NCBI RefSeq assembly: GCF_043677095.1
Contig: NZ_JBHLJR010000001.1
Coordinates: forward strand, 434,001 to 498,000
DNA: 64,000 nt
Direction: 5' to 3'
DNA from: Natronococcus roseus
Lineage (GTDB): Archaea; Halobacteriota; Halobacteria; Halobacteriales; Natrialbaceae
Made by a program: the position numbers and the translations under genes. Each line of letters begins with the position of its first letter. Position 1 is the stretch's first letter. This document shows, piece after piece, positions 25,578-33,965 of the stretch. The notes under the pieces are model-generated. The model saw only the letters and a list, made by a program, of their open reading frames with translations, made no database searches and was not told the origin of the DNA.

Positions 25578-26681
25578 ATGCAGATCGACACCTTCGGCCT
25601 CGAGCGCTGGTTCGCGGAGTACGAACACGACGCCGAGATCATGCTCGCCGAGAGCGGCGTCCGCAGCCTCTCGACGGATCGCTTCGACACCGATCCCGGC
25701 GAACTTGGGTACGTGATCCCGACGAACGGCGATCCCGACCTCCGGGTGCGGATCGCCGATCGCTACGATCGGGAGGCTAGCGAGGTCCTCTGCACGTGCG
25801 GCACCCAGGAGGCGAACTTCCTGGCGTTTCTCTCGGTGCTGCAGGAGCCGACGCTCGGCGCCGACGGCGCCTCGTCGTCCGGCTCTGCGTCGCGGAGCCC
25901 GCATGCCATCGTCGTCACGCCGACCTACCAGGCGCTGCACGCCGTCCCCGACGCCGTCGGCGAGGTGACTCGAGTCCCCCTCGAGCCGCCGTCCTGGGAA
26001 CTCGACGTCGACGCCGTCGCCGACGCGATCCGACCCGAAACAAAACTACTCGTTCTGAACAACCCGAACAACCCCACCGGCAGGTACCACCCGCTCGAGA
26101 CGGTCGAGGCGCTGTACGACCTCGCGGCCGACAACGACGCGTACCTGCTCTGTGATGAAGTCTACAGGCTGCTCGCCGAGGACCCGTTGCCACCCGTCGC
26201 GAGCCTCGGCCCGCGTGGCCTCTCGACCGCCAGCCTGTCGAAATCGTACGGGCTCGCCGGCCTGCGCTTCGGCTGGCTGGTCGGGAACGAGGATCTGCTC
26301 GAGACGGCCTGGAACTGGAAGGACTACACGACGATTTCCCCCTCGATCTTCGGTCAGCACGTCGCGAAGCAAGCTCTCGAGCAGGAAGACGAGATCCTCG
26401 CCGAAAATCGCGACCTCGTCGCCGATCACCGCAATCGAGTGCAGCAGTTTCTCGAGAAACACGACCTCGAATGGTACGACCCCGTCGGCGTCAACGGCTT
26501 CGTCACCGTTCCCGAGGGCTTCGAGCACGGCAAGGCGTTCTGTCGGGCGGTCCTCGAGGAGGGCGTCGTTCTCGCGCCGGGGGAGTTCTTCGGTCACCCG
26601 GACCGGTTCCGGATCGGGTTCGGGTTGCCGACCGAGAAACTGGAGGCGGGGTTGAGTCGGATCGAACGAGTGCTCGAGTAG
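25578..26681 (+). CDS. PLP-dependent aminotransferase, class I/II fold
   Basis: A 367-aa fold-type I aminotransferase. The nucleotide- and PLP-binding features are CGTQEANFLAFLSVL, LLVLNNPNNPTGRYHP, AYLLCDEVYRLL and the Schiff-base lysine in TASLSKSYGLAGLRFGWLVG. The C-terminal FRIGFGLPTEKLEAGL contains the carboxylate-binding arginine. Substrate is not evident; it is shorter than aspartate aminotransferases and similar to MalY/PatC-like or haloarchaeal capreomycidine-synthase-like proteins. ATG 25578 is chosen since homology begins with MQIDTFGLERW. Confidence 0.92.
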   Translation: MQIDTFGLERWFAEYEHDAEIMLAESGVRSLSTDRFDTDPGELGYVIPTNGDPDLRVRIADRYDREASEVLCTCGTQEANFLAFLSVLQEPTLGADGASSSGSASRSPHAIVVTPTYQALHAVPDAVGEVTRVPLEPPSWELDVDAVADAIRPETKLLVLNNPNNPTGRYHPLETVEALYDLAADNDAYLLCDEVYRLLAEDPLPPVASLGPRGLSTASLSKSYGLAGLRFGWLVGNEDLLETAWNWKDYTTISPSIFGQHVAKQALEQEDEILAENRDLVADHRNRVQQFLEKHDLEWYDPVGVNGFVTVPEGFEHGKAFCRAVLEEGVVLAPGEFFGHPDRFRIGFGLPTEKLEAGLSRIERVLE

Positions 26682-26709
26682 CGACGGGTGGTACGTTGAT
26701 AGCCGCCGA

Positions 26710-27255
26710 CTACGACCGACACGGCTGCCACAGCGCCGCGACGGACTCGCCGTCGCCGTCGGCACGCTCGACGTCTCGCCGGAGGTCGAACGCCCGGTAG
26801 CGATCGTCCTCGAGCAGTTCGTCGGCCAGTCCTGCCGGCACCGTCACCCGCCGACACTCGCCCTCGACCAGCAGGCCGTCGGGACCGAACGTGAACTCGA
26901 CGTCGTAGTACGCGACGCGCTCGTCGCGCTCACAGAGGACGGGATGGGCCGCTTCGAGCACGCTCGCAACGTACTCGAAGACGAGTTTCGTCCCCGGTGC
27001 GTCGGTCGTCCCGAGCTCGATCCGAACGTGCGGCGCGTAGACCGGGTCGTCGGCGTCTTCCTCGAGGACCTCGAGCCGACGAACCCTCGGCGCCCGCTCG
27101 AGGTGCGACCCCGTTCCCGGTCCCATCGACGCCGCGAGTCGGTCGTCGATCGCCGTCTCGAGCGGAGAGCGACGCCGCGACCGTCCGTATCGGACGAGCA
27201 GGACGCTCCCGACGAGCGCGACGACGAGCAGTGACGCCGCGAGCGCGGATCGCAT
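26710..27255 (-). CDS. Membrane-anchored haloarchaeal protein of unknown function
   Basis: A 181-aa product with a single N-terminal membrane anchor (LAASLLVVALVGSVLLV), then a basic patch (RYGRSRRRS) and a soluble mixed alpha/beta domain likely in the cytoplasm or cell wall space (VYAPHVRIELGTTDAPGTKL, VAYYDVEFTFGPDGLLVEG). I recognise no named family. It is divergent from eIF5A with about 150 nt between. Confidence 0.7.
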   Translation of the reverse strand: MRSALAASLLVVALVGSVLLVRYGRSRRRSPLETAIDDRLAASMGPGTGSHLERAPRVRRLEVLEEDADDPVYAPHVRIELGTTDAPGTKLVFEYVASVLEAAHPVLCERDERVAYYDVEFTFGPDGLLVEGECRRVTVPAGLADELLEDDRYRAFDLRRDVERADGDGESVAALWQPCRS

Positions 27256-27375
27256 CGGTGGTCAGTTCGACGGCCTCCTCCGAGGCGTTTTCGCTCCGAG
27301 CCGGATCGCCTCGGACGAGTCCGGGCGAACGGGGCGTGGTAGCGGGCTCCACCCGCTCGAGCGGCCATTCCAAAC

Positions 27376-27384
27376 GGTTTATGG
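27376..27384 (+). promoter_or_regulatory. TATA box of the eIF5A-agmatinase operon
   Basis: GGTTTATGG is centred about 28 nt before the ATG at 27408, the spacing expected of a leaderless haloarchaeal transcript. Confidence 0.5.
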
Positions 27385-27407
27385 CCGTCGGTTGATTACC
27401 CGGCGAT

Positions 27408-27782
27408 ATGGCGAAACAGCAGCAAGAAGTTCGCGACCTCCAGGAAGGAAGCTACGTCGTCATCGACGACGCGGCCTGCAAGATCAACTCGTACTCGACG
27501 GCCAAGCCCGGTAAACACGGCAGCGCCAAGGCCCGCATCGAGGCCGAGGGCGTCTTCGACGGGAAGAAGCGCTCGCTGTCCCAGCCCGTCGACGCGAAGA
27601 TCTGGGTCCCGATCGTCGAGCGAAAGCAGGGTCAGGTCGTCTCCGTCGACGGCTCGGACATGCAGGTGATGGACCTCGAGACCTACGAGACAATGACGAT
27701 GCGCGTTCCCGACGACCAGGACGTCTCCCCCGACGAGAACATCGAGTTCCTCGAGATGGAAGAACAGCGAAAGATTATATAA
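27408..27782 (+). CDS. eif5a: Translation initiation factor aIF5A (hypusine-containing)
   Basis: A 124-aa archaeal IF5A, which binds stalled ribosomes and helps peptide-bond formation at difficult sequences. The hypusine loop STAKPGKHGSAKA places the modified lysine at K36. The N-terminal SH3-like and C-terminal OB-like domains are of normal length. The agmatinase gene overlaps its stop by one base (TAATG), and deoxyhypusine synthase, which modifies K36, is encoded at 36030 in the same window. Confidence 0.97.
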   Translation: MAKQQQEVRDLQEGSYVVIDDAACKINSYSTAKPGKHGSAKARIEAEGVFDGKKRSLSQPVDAKIWVPIVERKQGQVVSVDGSDMQVMDLETYETMTMRVPDDQDVSPDENIEFLEMEEQRKII

Positions 27783-28633
27783 TGTTCCCCGGGGCGACCG
27801 ACGAGCGCGAGCGAGCCGACGCGACGGGAAGGCCCGATCGCTCGGACGCGAACTTCGTGGTCGTCGGTGCGCCCCTGGACGCCTCGACGACCTTTCAGCC
27901 GGGGACCCGCTTCGGTCCCCGACGCATCCGCCACTTTTCCGAGACCTTTGACGACTACGACCACCGGACGGACCGGTACTTCTCGGAGCTGGGCGTCGTC
28001 GACCACGGCGACGTCCGCCCGTGGGACGACGTCGGCGAGTACCTCGAGTGGCTCGAGGGAACGGTCCGGGACGTCGTCTGGGACGACGCCGTTCCGCTCG
28101 TGTTGGGCGGCGAACACACCGTCACGCTCGCGGGCGTCCGCGCCGTCGAACCCGAGGCGCTGGTCGTCCTCGACGCCCACCTCGACCTCCGCGAGGAGTA
28201 CGACGGCAACCCCCTCTCGCACGCCTGCGTCACCCGACGAATTCTCGAGGACGTCGACCGCGTCGAGGAGGCCGTCGTCCTCGGGGCCAGAACCGGCAGC
28301 GAGGCGGAGTGGGACCGGGCGAGCGAGGCCGACGTCACCGTAGTCCCGCCCGAGGACGTCGCCGACTGGGAGCCCGATCCGGCGCTGCTCGAGCGAGAGC
28401 TGTACTGCAGCGTCGATATCGACGCCGCCGATCCGGGCTACGCGCCGGGGACGGGGACCAAAGAGCCGTTCGGCCTCGAGCCCCGCGAGATGCGCGACGT
28501 CGTCCGCACCCTCGCACCCGCGGCGACTGGGTTCGACGTCGTGGAGGTCAACGACCGCGACGACGGACAGGCCGCGGCGCTGGCCGGGAAGCTCGTTCGG
28601 GAGTTCGTCTACGCCAGCTCGGCGTCGTCGTAA
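27782..28633 (+). CDS. speB: Agmatinase (ureohydrolase)
   Basis: A 283-aa arginase/agmatinase-fold enzyme with the binuclear Mn site motifs LVLGGEHTVTLAG, VVLDAHLDLREEY and CSVDIDAADPGYAPGTGT. It hydrolyses agmatine or an agmatine-derived group, releasing urea. Its start overlaps the eIF5A stop by one base, so the two proteins are co-translated. This supports a role in providing or trimming the aminobutyl group for (deoxy)hypusine, as reported for Haloferax volcanii, where agmatine rather than spermidine is used. Confidence 0.94.
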   Translation: MFPGATDERERADATGRPDRSDANFVVVGAPLDASTTFQPGTRFGPRRIRHFSETFDDYDHRTDRYFSELGVVDHGDVRPWDDVGEYLEWLEGTVRDVVWDDAVPLVLGGEHTVTLAGVRAVEPEALVVLDAHLDLREEYDGNPLSHACVTRRILEDVDRVEEAVVLGARTGSEAEWDRASEADVTVVPPEDVADWEPDPALLERELYCSVDIDAADPGYAPGTGTKEPFGLEPREMRDVVRTLAPAATGFDVVEVNDRDDGQAAALAGKLVREFVYASSASS

Positions 28634-28723
28634 CCGGTCGTGCGGATTCGTTCGGTCGTCGAGCCCACGACTCGATTCCGCCGAGCCATACTGGTGAGGG
28701 AGTGCGATTGAGACGTGTGTCAC

Positions 28724-28809
28724 CTATAGTAGCCACTGAAAGTCAGTGCGCACCCGATCGCACGACGGCTGTGCGATCGGTGTGCAAACCGTTTCAGTTG
28801 TTACTATAG
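28724..28809 (+). repeat. 86-bp palindromic repeat (MITE-like)
   Basis: The ends are imperfect 18-bp inverted repeats: CTATAGTAGCCACTGAAA on the left and TTTCAGTTGTTACTATAG on the right (16 pairs, one wobble, one mismatch). The centre is a second inverted repeat, CGATCGCAC-GACGGCT-GTGCGATCG. As RNA it would fold into one long stem. I believe closely similar sequences recur in Natrialbales genomes, which suggests a mobile or REP-type element. No target duplication is evident. It ends eight bases before the start of the frameshifted gene that follows. Confidence 0.65.
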
Positions 28810-28817
28810 TATCGAGT

Positions 28818-29169
28818 ATGCCAGAACCGGAAACGAACGATCCGAATCCGGACGTGATTTGGCATCTTCTCTCGGATCCGCGACGTCGAGTACGTATCGA
28901 CGGCTGCACTCGATCGAGCGACGACGCTCGAAGCGCTCGCTCGCGGGATCGAGACGAGGATCGAAGGCGCTCCGCCAGGGGACGGGAAGCGGACGTCGTC
29001 GGAGCGACGCCGAATCGAGATCTCGCTCGCGCACGATCACCTCCCGCGGCTCGTCGACCGCGGCGTGATCGCGTACGATCCGTCGACTCTCGAGATCGTT
29101 CTGACGGCCGACTCCGAGACTCGCCGACTGCTCGAGGGGGTTCTCGAATCCGACGCGGCGGTTCGGTGA
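28818..29169 (+). pseudogene. DUF7344-type HTH protein, frameshifted
   Basis: The first frame from ATG 28818 reads MPEPETNDPNPDVIWHLLSD then PRRR, the usual start of small haloarchaeal winged-helix proteins whose next residues are YVL. In this frame the sequence then turns into Arg-rich nonsense. Shifting by one base, from TAC 28891, restores YVSTAALDRATTLEALARG, then SERRRIEISLAHDHLPRLV and DRGVIAYDPSTLEIVLTAD to a stop at 29167-29169. One extra base at about 28888-28890 explains it. A palindromic repeat sits directly upstream. It is a recent pseudogene or a base-calling error. Confidence 0.82.
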
Positions 29170-29170
29170 G

Positions 29171-30076
29171 CTAGAACGGCGAGTCGAGGTACGCCTTCGG
29201 CACCGCGTTGCGCGCGGTTACCAGCGGATCGACGACCTGGCTGATCTCGAGGCCGCCGACCAGACTCGAGAGCATGTAGGCGTCGGTCGCGTCCCAGCCG
29301 TGTTCGGCCGCGAGCAGTTCGACTGCATCGCGGTTTGCTAGCTTACAGGCTTCCTGCAGCGTCTCGGCGCTGGCGATCGTCTTCCAGGCGTCGGCCGTCT
29401 CGACCAGCGGCCGCTCGAGCCCCGGATCGGGATCCGAGACCACCTCGAGGGTGACGTCGATCTCGGTGGCGATCTCCGCGCCGGTGCCACACATCTCGCC
29501 GTCGGCCATCGCCGCCTTGCAGTCGCCCATCGCGAGCATCGCGCCCTCCTGGAACACCGGGAAGTAGGCGACGGAGCCTGCGGTCATGTCGGTCGTATCG
29601 AGGTTCCCGCCGTGGTCGTGGGGAACGAGCGTCGTGTACGACTCCGAGTCGGTCGCGACCCCGATCGTTCCGATCACGGGCGCGACGTCGACCTCGAGGT
29701 CGCCGAACGCGAGGGTGTCGCCCTCGACCGACAGCAACCGAGTTCTCGGCGACTCGATCCCCTCTTCGCCGTCGAGCAGGCCGAAGCCGCCGATGGTGAT
29801 CACGCGGCCCTGCTCCTCGGTGAGACGGATTTCCTCGATCTCGACCCGGAGGACGTCGCCGGGCTCGGCTCCCTCGACCGCGATCGGTCCCGTCGCGGCG
29901 TTGACCTGCGAAGGGATCGACTCGATGACGTCCGCCTCCGTCCGGATCGTCCCGTCCAGGCTGTCCCTCGTCTCGATCGTCAACTCGGCGCCGGGCTCGA
30001 CGGTCGTTACCGCCTCGAGGTCGGGGCTGAACTCGTACACTACGCCGTCGTCGTACGTGATTTGTTCACGTTGCAT
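29171..30076 (-). CDS. Acetamidase/formamidase family protein
   Basis: A 301-aa amide hydrolase of the FmdA/AmdA family that releases ammonia from formamide or acetamide-type substrates. Visible family features are TLVPHDHGGNLDTTDMTAGS (with the metal-binding His-Asp-His), YFPVFQEGAMLAMGDCKAAM and GDGE-type segment MADGEMCGTGAEI, then AYMLSSLVGGLEISQVVDP. The length is typical of the shorter archaeal/bacterial members. Start ATG 30076. Confidence 0.93.
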   Translation of the reverse strand: MQREQITYDDGVVYEFSPDLEAVTTVEPGAELTIETRDSLDGTIRTEADVIESIPSQVNAATGPIAVEGAEPGDVLRVEIEEIRLTEEQGRVITIGGFGLLDGEEGIESPRTRLLSVEGDTLAFGDLEVDVAPVIGTIGVATDSESYTTLVPHDHGGNLDTTDMTAGSVAYFPVFQEGAMLAMGDCKAAMADGEMCGTGAEIATEIDVTLEVVSDPDPGLERPLVETADAWKTIASAETLQEACKLANRDAVELLAAEHGWDATDAYMLSSLVGGLEISQVVDPLVTARNAVPKAYLDSPF

Positions 30077-30146
30077 ACACTACCTGTTCGAACGGGGAGG
30101 TCGTAAAACGGTCCCTCGGGTCGACCGGCGGGGGAACACCCCTCGG

Positions 30147-30154
30147 ATATATAT
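30147..30154 (+). promoter_or_regulatory. TATA box of the cold-shock gene
   Basis: ATATATAT is centred 28 nt before the ATG at 30179. It is the strongest TATA-like sequence in the window and implies a highly transcribed leaderless mRNA. Confidence 0.7.
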
Positions 30155-30178
30155 GGTCGGGGGCCGGAGTCAGAGGTG

Positions 30179-30373
30179 ATGCCAACCGGAACGGTCGACT
30201 TCTTCAACGACACTGGCGGCTACGGCTTCATCGAGACCGACGAGATCGACGACGACGTCTTCTTCCACATGGAGGACGTCGGCGGCCCCGACCTCGAGGA
30301 GGGACAGGAGGTCGAGTTCGAGATCGAACAGGCGGACAAGGGTCCGCGCGCGAAGAACCTCACGCGCCTCTGA
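30179..30373 (+). CDS. cspA: Cold-shock domain protein
   Basis: A 64-aa single cold-shock domain that binds single-stranded RNA and DNA as a chaperone. RNP1 is GGYGFIETD and RNP2 is DVFFHMED; the barrel closes with GQEVEFEIEQADKGPRAKNL. ATG 30179 is chosen; a GTG directly before it is in frame but ATG fits the TATA spacing. Haloarchaeal versions of this size are usual. Confidence 0.96.
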   Translation: MPTGTVDFFNDTGGYGFIETDEIDDDVFFHMEDVGGPDLEEGQEVEFEIEQADKGPRAKNLTRL

Positions 30374-30467
30374 TCGGATTCGATCGGGAGTTTCGATCCG
30401 CGGCGACGAGACGAACGAACAGCGGACGGCGAGCGATGCTGCTTCGGCGGCTCACGGGTTTTCTTCG

Positions 30468-31130
30468 ATGAACTCCGACGACATTCACGACCGATGGGCG
30501 GAGCGAACGGGCGCGTACTCGCCGGCGTACTACGCACACTACGGTCCCAACGAGACGAGCGAACTGCTCGAGGCGATCATCGACCGTACCGTCGGTCCCG
30601 ACGCCACCGTCCTCGAACTGGGCTGTAGCTCGGGGCGCCACCTCGCTCACCTCCACGACCACGGGTACGACGACCTCCACGGCGTCGACATCAACGAGTC
30701 GGCGTTCGAGGTGATGGAACGGGTCTACCCCGACCTCGCCGCCGCGGGGACGTTCACCCACGGCTCGCTCGAGGAGTTCGTCCGCGCCCACGAGACCGGA
30801 CGGTTCGATGTCATCTATTCGGTCCAGACGCTCCAGCACCTTCCGCCCGAGGCGGAGTGGGTGTTCGACGAGCTGGTTCGGCTGACCAACTCGCTGCTCG
30901 TCACGGCCGAGACCGACGCCGACGAATCGACGGCCGACGCCGCGTCGTCCACCGCCACCGTCGCCGGTCCCGACTCGAGCGTGACCGACGTCCGCGACGT
31001 CGACGGCGTCCCCCTGTACGTCCGCGACTGGTCGCGGATGTTCGCCGACCGCGGCTGGGTCGAACTCGAGGACGAGGCGACCGTCCTCGACTATCATACG
31101 TTCAGAGCGTTTCGCCCGCCGACGGAGTAG
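30468..31130 (+). CDS. SAM-dependent class I methyltransferase
   Basis: A 220-aa methyltransferase with the SAM-binding motif TVLELGCSSGRHLAHL (about residue 46), acidic loop DLHGVDINES and post-motif FDVIYSVQTLQHLPPEAEW. A Thr/Ser/Ala/Asp-rich insert (about residues 145-170) lies before the last strands. Substrate unknown. ATG 30468; about 95 nt after the cold-shock gene. Confidence 0.9.
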   Translation: MNSDDIHDRWAERTGAYSPAYYAHYGPNETSELLEAIIDRTVGPDATVLELGCSSGRHLAHLHDHGYDDLHGVDINESAFEVMERVYPDLAAAGTFTHGSLEEFVRAHETGRFDVIYSVQTLQHLPPEAEWVFDELVRLTNSLLVTAETDADESTADAASSTATVAGPDSSVTDVRDVDGVPLYVRDWSRMFADRGWVELEDEATVLDYHTFRAFRPPTE

Positions 31131-31165
31131 CCCGCCGGGCGGGAGCGAGGGGTTTGAGCCACCCG

Positions 31166-31172
31166 TATAAAA
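31166..31172 (+). promoter_or_regulatory. TATA box upstream of the cytochrome oxidase gene
   Basis: TATAAAA stands about 230 nt before the GTG start of the oxidase gene. A transcript from here would begin near 31193 and carry a leader of about 200 nt, unusual in haloarchaea. The leader contains an open frame from ATG 31235 to a stop overlapping the oxidase start; its 55-residue Arg/Gly-rich product is unlike a haloarchaeal protein, so I do not call it a gene. Confidence 0.45.
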
Positions 31173-31398
31173 GCGGCCTTGCGAGCGCACTGGATAGCTT
31201 CATACCCGCGACGGTCGAGAGCGTTCCCTTGCCTATGGTTCTCGTGTCTCGACTCCGGATGGGGGGAGATCGCCGCAGTCCGACCACGACGCCGCGCTCG
31301 AGCGGAGGCGGCCGACCGATCGGCTCGAGCCGTCCGAGCGGGCGACGGCGCGGCCGGGGGCGAGGACCGACGAGCGGCCGTTTCGGAGGTGGGCTCGA

Positions 31399-33876
31399 GT
31401 GAGCGACCTTCCGCCACAGACGAGCGTCAGGCGCTGGCTCGTCACGACCAACCACAAGGACGTCGGGATCCTCTATCTGGTAACGGCGCTGTTCTTTCTG
31501 GTAGTGGGCGGCGTCCTGGCGCTGCTGTTCCGAGCGCACCTCTGGGAGAGCGGCGGCACGGGGCTGCTCACGGAGAACCAGTTCAACCAGGCGGTCTCGA
31601 CCCACGGGCTGTTGATGGTGTTCTGGTTCCTCTCGCCGATCGCGTCCGGCTTCGCGAACTACCTCGTCCCGCTACAGATCGGGGCGAAGGACCTCGCCTT
31701 TCCGCGCCTGAACGCGCTGAGCTACTGGTTTTACCTGTTCTCGGGGATCCTATTCGGCATCTCGTTCTTCCAGGGAAGTTCCTTCGCGGGCGGCTGGACG
31801 ATGTACGCGCCGCTGAACGTCCCGATGTACACGCCCGCGCTCGAGGCGACGACCGGCGGTAACGGCGCCGTGCTCGCGCTGATCCTGTTCGTGCTCTCGA
31901 TCACGCTCGGGTCGGTGAACTTCATCACGACGATCCACCGTTCGCGGGCGGAAGGGCTCGGCCTGTGGAACATGCCGATGTTCACCTGGACGTGGCTGTT
32001 GACCGTCTGGATGATGCTCTTTGCGTTCGCGGCGCTGCTGGCCGCGTTGCTGTTACAGGCGTCCGACCGAATCCTGTTAACCCAGTACTTCGCGACCGAT
32101 CAGGGGTCGGGGCTGCTGTGGGCACACCTGTTCTGGTTCTTCGGGCACCCGGAGGTGTACATCGTCTTCTTCCCCGCGCTGGGAATCATGCTCGAGGTGT
32201 TCCAGACCTTTACCGGTCGCAGGCTGGTCGGTCGCAAGTGGGTCATCATCGCGATGGTCCTCGTTGCCGTCCAGTCGTTTCTGGTCTGGATGCACCACAT
32301 GTTCCTGACGACGATCAACTTAGAGATCAAGACGCTGTTTATGGCGACGACGATCGGGATCTCGCTGCCCTTCGACCTGATCGTCTTCGCACTGATCTAC
32401 ACGATGGTCAAGGGTCGCGTGCGGATGACGACGCCGTTTCTGTTCGCGCTGGGGGCGCTCGTCCTCTTTATCCTGGGCGGCATTACGGGCGTGTTCCTGG
32501 GTGCCGTCGTGCTCGACTACGAGTTCCGAGGCACCTACTGGGTCGTCGCGCACTTTCACTACGTGATGGCCTCCGGCGTCACCGCGCTGGTCGGCGGCCT
32601 CTACTACTGGTGGCCGAAGCTCACCGGGCGGATGTACTCGGAGACGCTCGGCAAGCTCAACTTCGCGGTCTACTTCGTCGGCTTCAACCTGCTGTACTTC
32701 CCGCAGTTTCTCGCCTGGGAGACACCCCGGCGCGTCTTTCACTACGCCGAGGGTGTCCAGTTCTACCACCAGCTCTCGACGGTCGGCGCGTTCGTCTTCG
32801 GCGCGTCGTTCCTGATCCTGTTCGCGACGTTCGCCCACAGCCTCGTCGCGGGTCCGCGAGCGCCCGAGAACCCCTGGGAGTTCTCCCGGACAGCCGAGTG
32901 GGCGATCCCCTCGCCACCGCCGCTCGAGAACTGGGACGGCCGCCCCAGCTACGCCTCGGGATCGCTCGAGTTCGTCGAGGACTCGGCGGCCCAGGCCGAC
33001 GGCGGCGTCGCACACGAGAACCGAACCACCTCGGAGGCCACCGGGGGTGGGGAACACGCCGATCACGCCAGCATCTGGCCGCTCGGGGTCGGGTTCGGCA
33101 CGTTCGTCTTCTTCCTCGGACTGACGGGGATCACGCCGTACACGATCGGCTTCGCGGAGGGAACCGGCATTCCGCCCGAGGCGCTCGTCGGGACGGCAGC
33201 CGAGCAGAGCGTCCTGTACCCGATACTGACCGTGCTGGGCGTCGCGATCATGGGATACACGCTGTTCGAGTTCGGTCGCGAGCGGTTCGTCGTCCCCGAG
33301 ATGGCCATCGCCGAGCGCTGGCCGGTCGAGGGGGTCGGCAACACGAAGTTCGGGGTCTGGGTGTTCCTGGCCTCCGACGTCGTCGTCTTCGGCGCGATCA
33401 TCGGCGCGTACGTCTTCATGCGCCTCCACGCGGGCTGGGGGGAGTGGACGACCGTTCCGTTCGCCTCCTGGCCCGGCCTGCTGAACACGTACATCCTGCT
33501 GACCTCGAGTTTCACCGTCGTGCTCGCGCTCGTGATGGCCGAGCGAAAGAACAAGCGGGGCCTGCTCGCGACGCTGGGTGCGACCCTCGGGCTCGGGCTG
33601 GCGTTCATGGGCGTCAAAGGCTACGAGTACAGCGTGAAGTTCGCCGACGGCGAGTACTGGTGGTACGGGCTCGAATACTCGATCTACTACGTGACGACCG
33701 GGATGCACGCCCTGCACGTCATCTTCGGGCTGTTGATCGCCGGCTTCATGATCTACCGCGTCTGGTCGATCGACGCCTACCTCGAGGATCACCGGCCGGT
33801 GGAGTTCTTTGGGCTCTACTGGCACTTCGTCGACATCGTCTGGGTCATCCTCTTCCCGCTGTTCTACCTGATGTAG
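31399..33876 (+). CDS. Cytochrome c oxidase subunit I+III fusion
   Basis: An 825-aa terminal oxidase core that reduces oxygen and pumps protons in the membrane. Subunit I spans about residues 1-480: heme ligands in STHGLLMVFW and VVAHFHYVM, CuB histidines in WFFGHPEVYIVFF (with the cross-linked Tyr and channel Glu) and WMHHMF. A loop and linker follow; subunit III (about 557-825) has five helices ending in FFGLYWHFVDIVWVILF. D-channel residues are kept (GAKDLAFPRLN), but the K-channel lysine site reads SLPFDLIVF, with Ile near residue 328. No subunit II gene is present in the window. GTG start; ATG absent nearby. Confidence 0.96.
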   Translation: MSDLPPQTSVRRWLVTTNHKDVGILYLVTALFFLVVGGVLALLFRAHLWESGGTGLLTENQFNQAVSTHGLLMVFWFLSPIASGFANYLVPLQIGAKDLAFPRLNALSYWFYLFSGILFGISFFQGSSFAGGWTMYAPLNVPMYTPALEATTGGNGAVLALILFVLSITLGSVNFITTIHRSRAEGLGLWNMPMFTWTWLLTVWMMLFAFAALLAALLLQASDRILLTQYFATDQGSGLLWAHLFWFFGHPEVYIVFFPALGIMLEVFQTFTGRRLVGRKWVIIAMVLVAVQSFLVWMHHMFLTTINLEIKTLFMATTIGISLPFDLIVFALIYTMVKGRVRMTTPFLFALGALVLFILGGITGVFLGAVVLDYEFRGTYWVVAHFHYVMASGVTALVGGLYYWWPKLTGRMYSETLGKLNFAVYFVGFNLLYFPQFLAWETPRRVFHYAEGVQFYHQLSTVGAFVFGASFLILFATFAHSLVAGPRAPENPWEFSRTAEWAIPSPPPLENWDGRPSYASGSLEFVEDSAAQADGGVAHENRTTSEATGGGEHADHASIWPLGVGFGTFVFFLGLTGITPYTIGFAEGTGIPPEALVGTAAEQSVLYPILTVLGVAIMGYTLFEFGRERFVVPEMAIAERWPVEGVGNTKFGVWVFLASDVVVFGAIIGAYVFMRLHAGWGEWTTVPFASWPGLLNTYILLTSSFTVVLALVMAERKNKRGLLATLGATLGLGLAFMGVKGYEYSVKFADGEYWWYGLEYSIYYVTTGMHALHVIFGLLIAGFMIYRVWSIDAYLEDHRPVEFFGLYWHFVDIVWVILFPLFYLM

Positions 33877-33965
33877 CGTGGTTCGGCGCAGCGCCGGAGC
33901 GCGCGGTCGTTCGCACGCGTACGGAACCAGGCGGATACAAGACGATCGGGGGAGCACCTCGAAAT

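Noticed and set aside
31235..31402. A 55-aa protein in the oxidase leader
   Set aside because: It is Arg/Gly-rich with no acidic character and resembles no family; kept only as a leader observation.
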